Of a DNA stretch of 5,744 nt, positions 5,744 through 5,744 are shown piece by piece; positions within the stretch are counted from its first letter, which is position 1, and every line of letters begins with the position of its first letter. The position numbers and the translations under genes are program-made. This DNA comes from an uncultured Flavobacteriales bacterium. GTDB taxonomy: Bacteria > Bacteroidota > Bacteroidia > Flavobacteriales_D > Crocinitomicaceae. Location: contig CAIRMS010000379.1 of assembly GCA_903879765.1 (NCBI GenBank), positions 1 to 5,744 on the forward strand. The letters are read 5' to 3'. Under the pieces are notes generated by a model, which saw only the letters and a list, made by a program, of their open reading frames with translations, did not search any database and was not told the origin of the DNA.

Positions 5744-5744
5744 A

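Overview
The window looks like a fragment of a Bacteroidota chromosome, most likely Flavobacteriales. The evidence is two proteins with type IX secretion (T9SS) C-terminal sorting domains, a TonB-dependent receptor (TBDR) with a carboxypeptidase-regulatory-like N-terminal domain, AT-rich DNA, no Shine-Dalgarno sequences before the starts, and Bacteroidota-type -7 promoter elements (TAnnTTTG). Genus-level placement cannot be made from this sequence alone. All supported genes are on the + strand.

Region 1 (1-287) holds no convincing complete gene. One frame is open from the left edge to 215 and may be the tail of an upstream gene or a decayed remnant. A TAnnTTTG promoter at 258-265 precedes the first real gene.

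Region 2 (288-2637) is a tandem pair of paralogous, cysteine-rich, secreted T9SS cargo proteins of 377 and 374 residues, closed by a good intrinsic terminator at 2603-2637. The bodies have diverged considerably, but the last 89 codons are 97% identical in DNA. The boundary of this near-identity is abrupt, which points to recent gene conversion or exchange of the sorting-domain module.

Region 3 (2675-5743) is a small cassette: a 100-residue His/Cys-containing exported protein starting at GTG, a 204-bp spacer with a hairpin and a palindrome, a 758-residue TBDR with His-containing segments resembling ZnuD-type receptors, and a 71-residue His/Cys-rich lipoprotein. The lipoprotein start overlaps the receptor stop (ATGA). 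A strong intrinsic terminator closes the region. My reading (inference) is that this is an outer-membrane transition-metal (zinc or copper) acquisition or handling unit. The receptor would take up metal, and the two small proteins would bind or hand over metal on the surface or in the periplasm. The substrate cannot be fixed from sequence alone.
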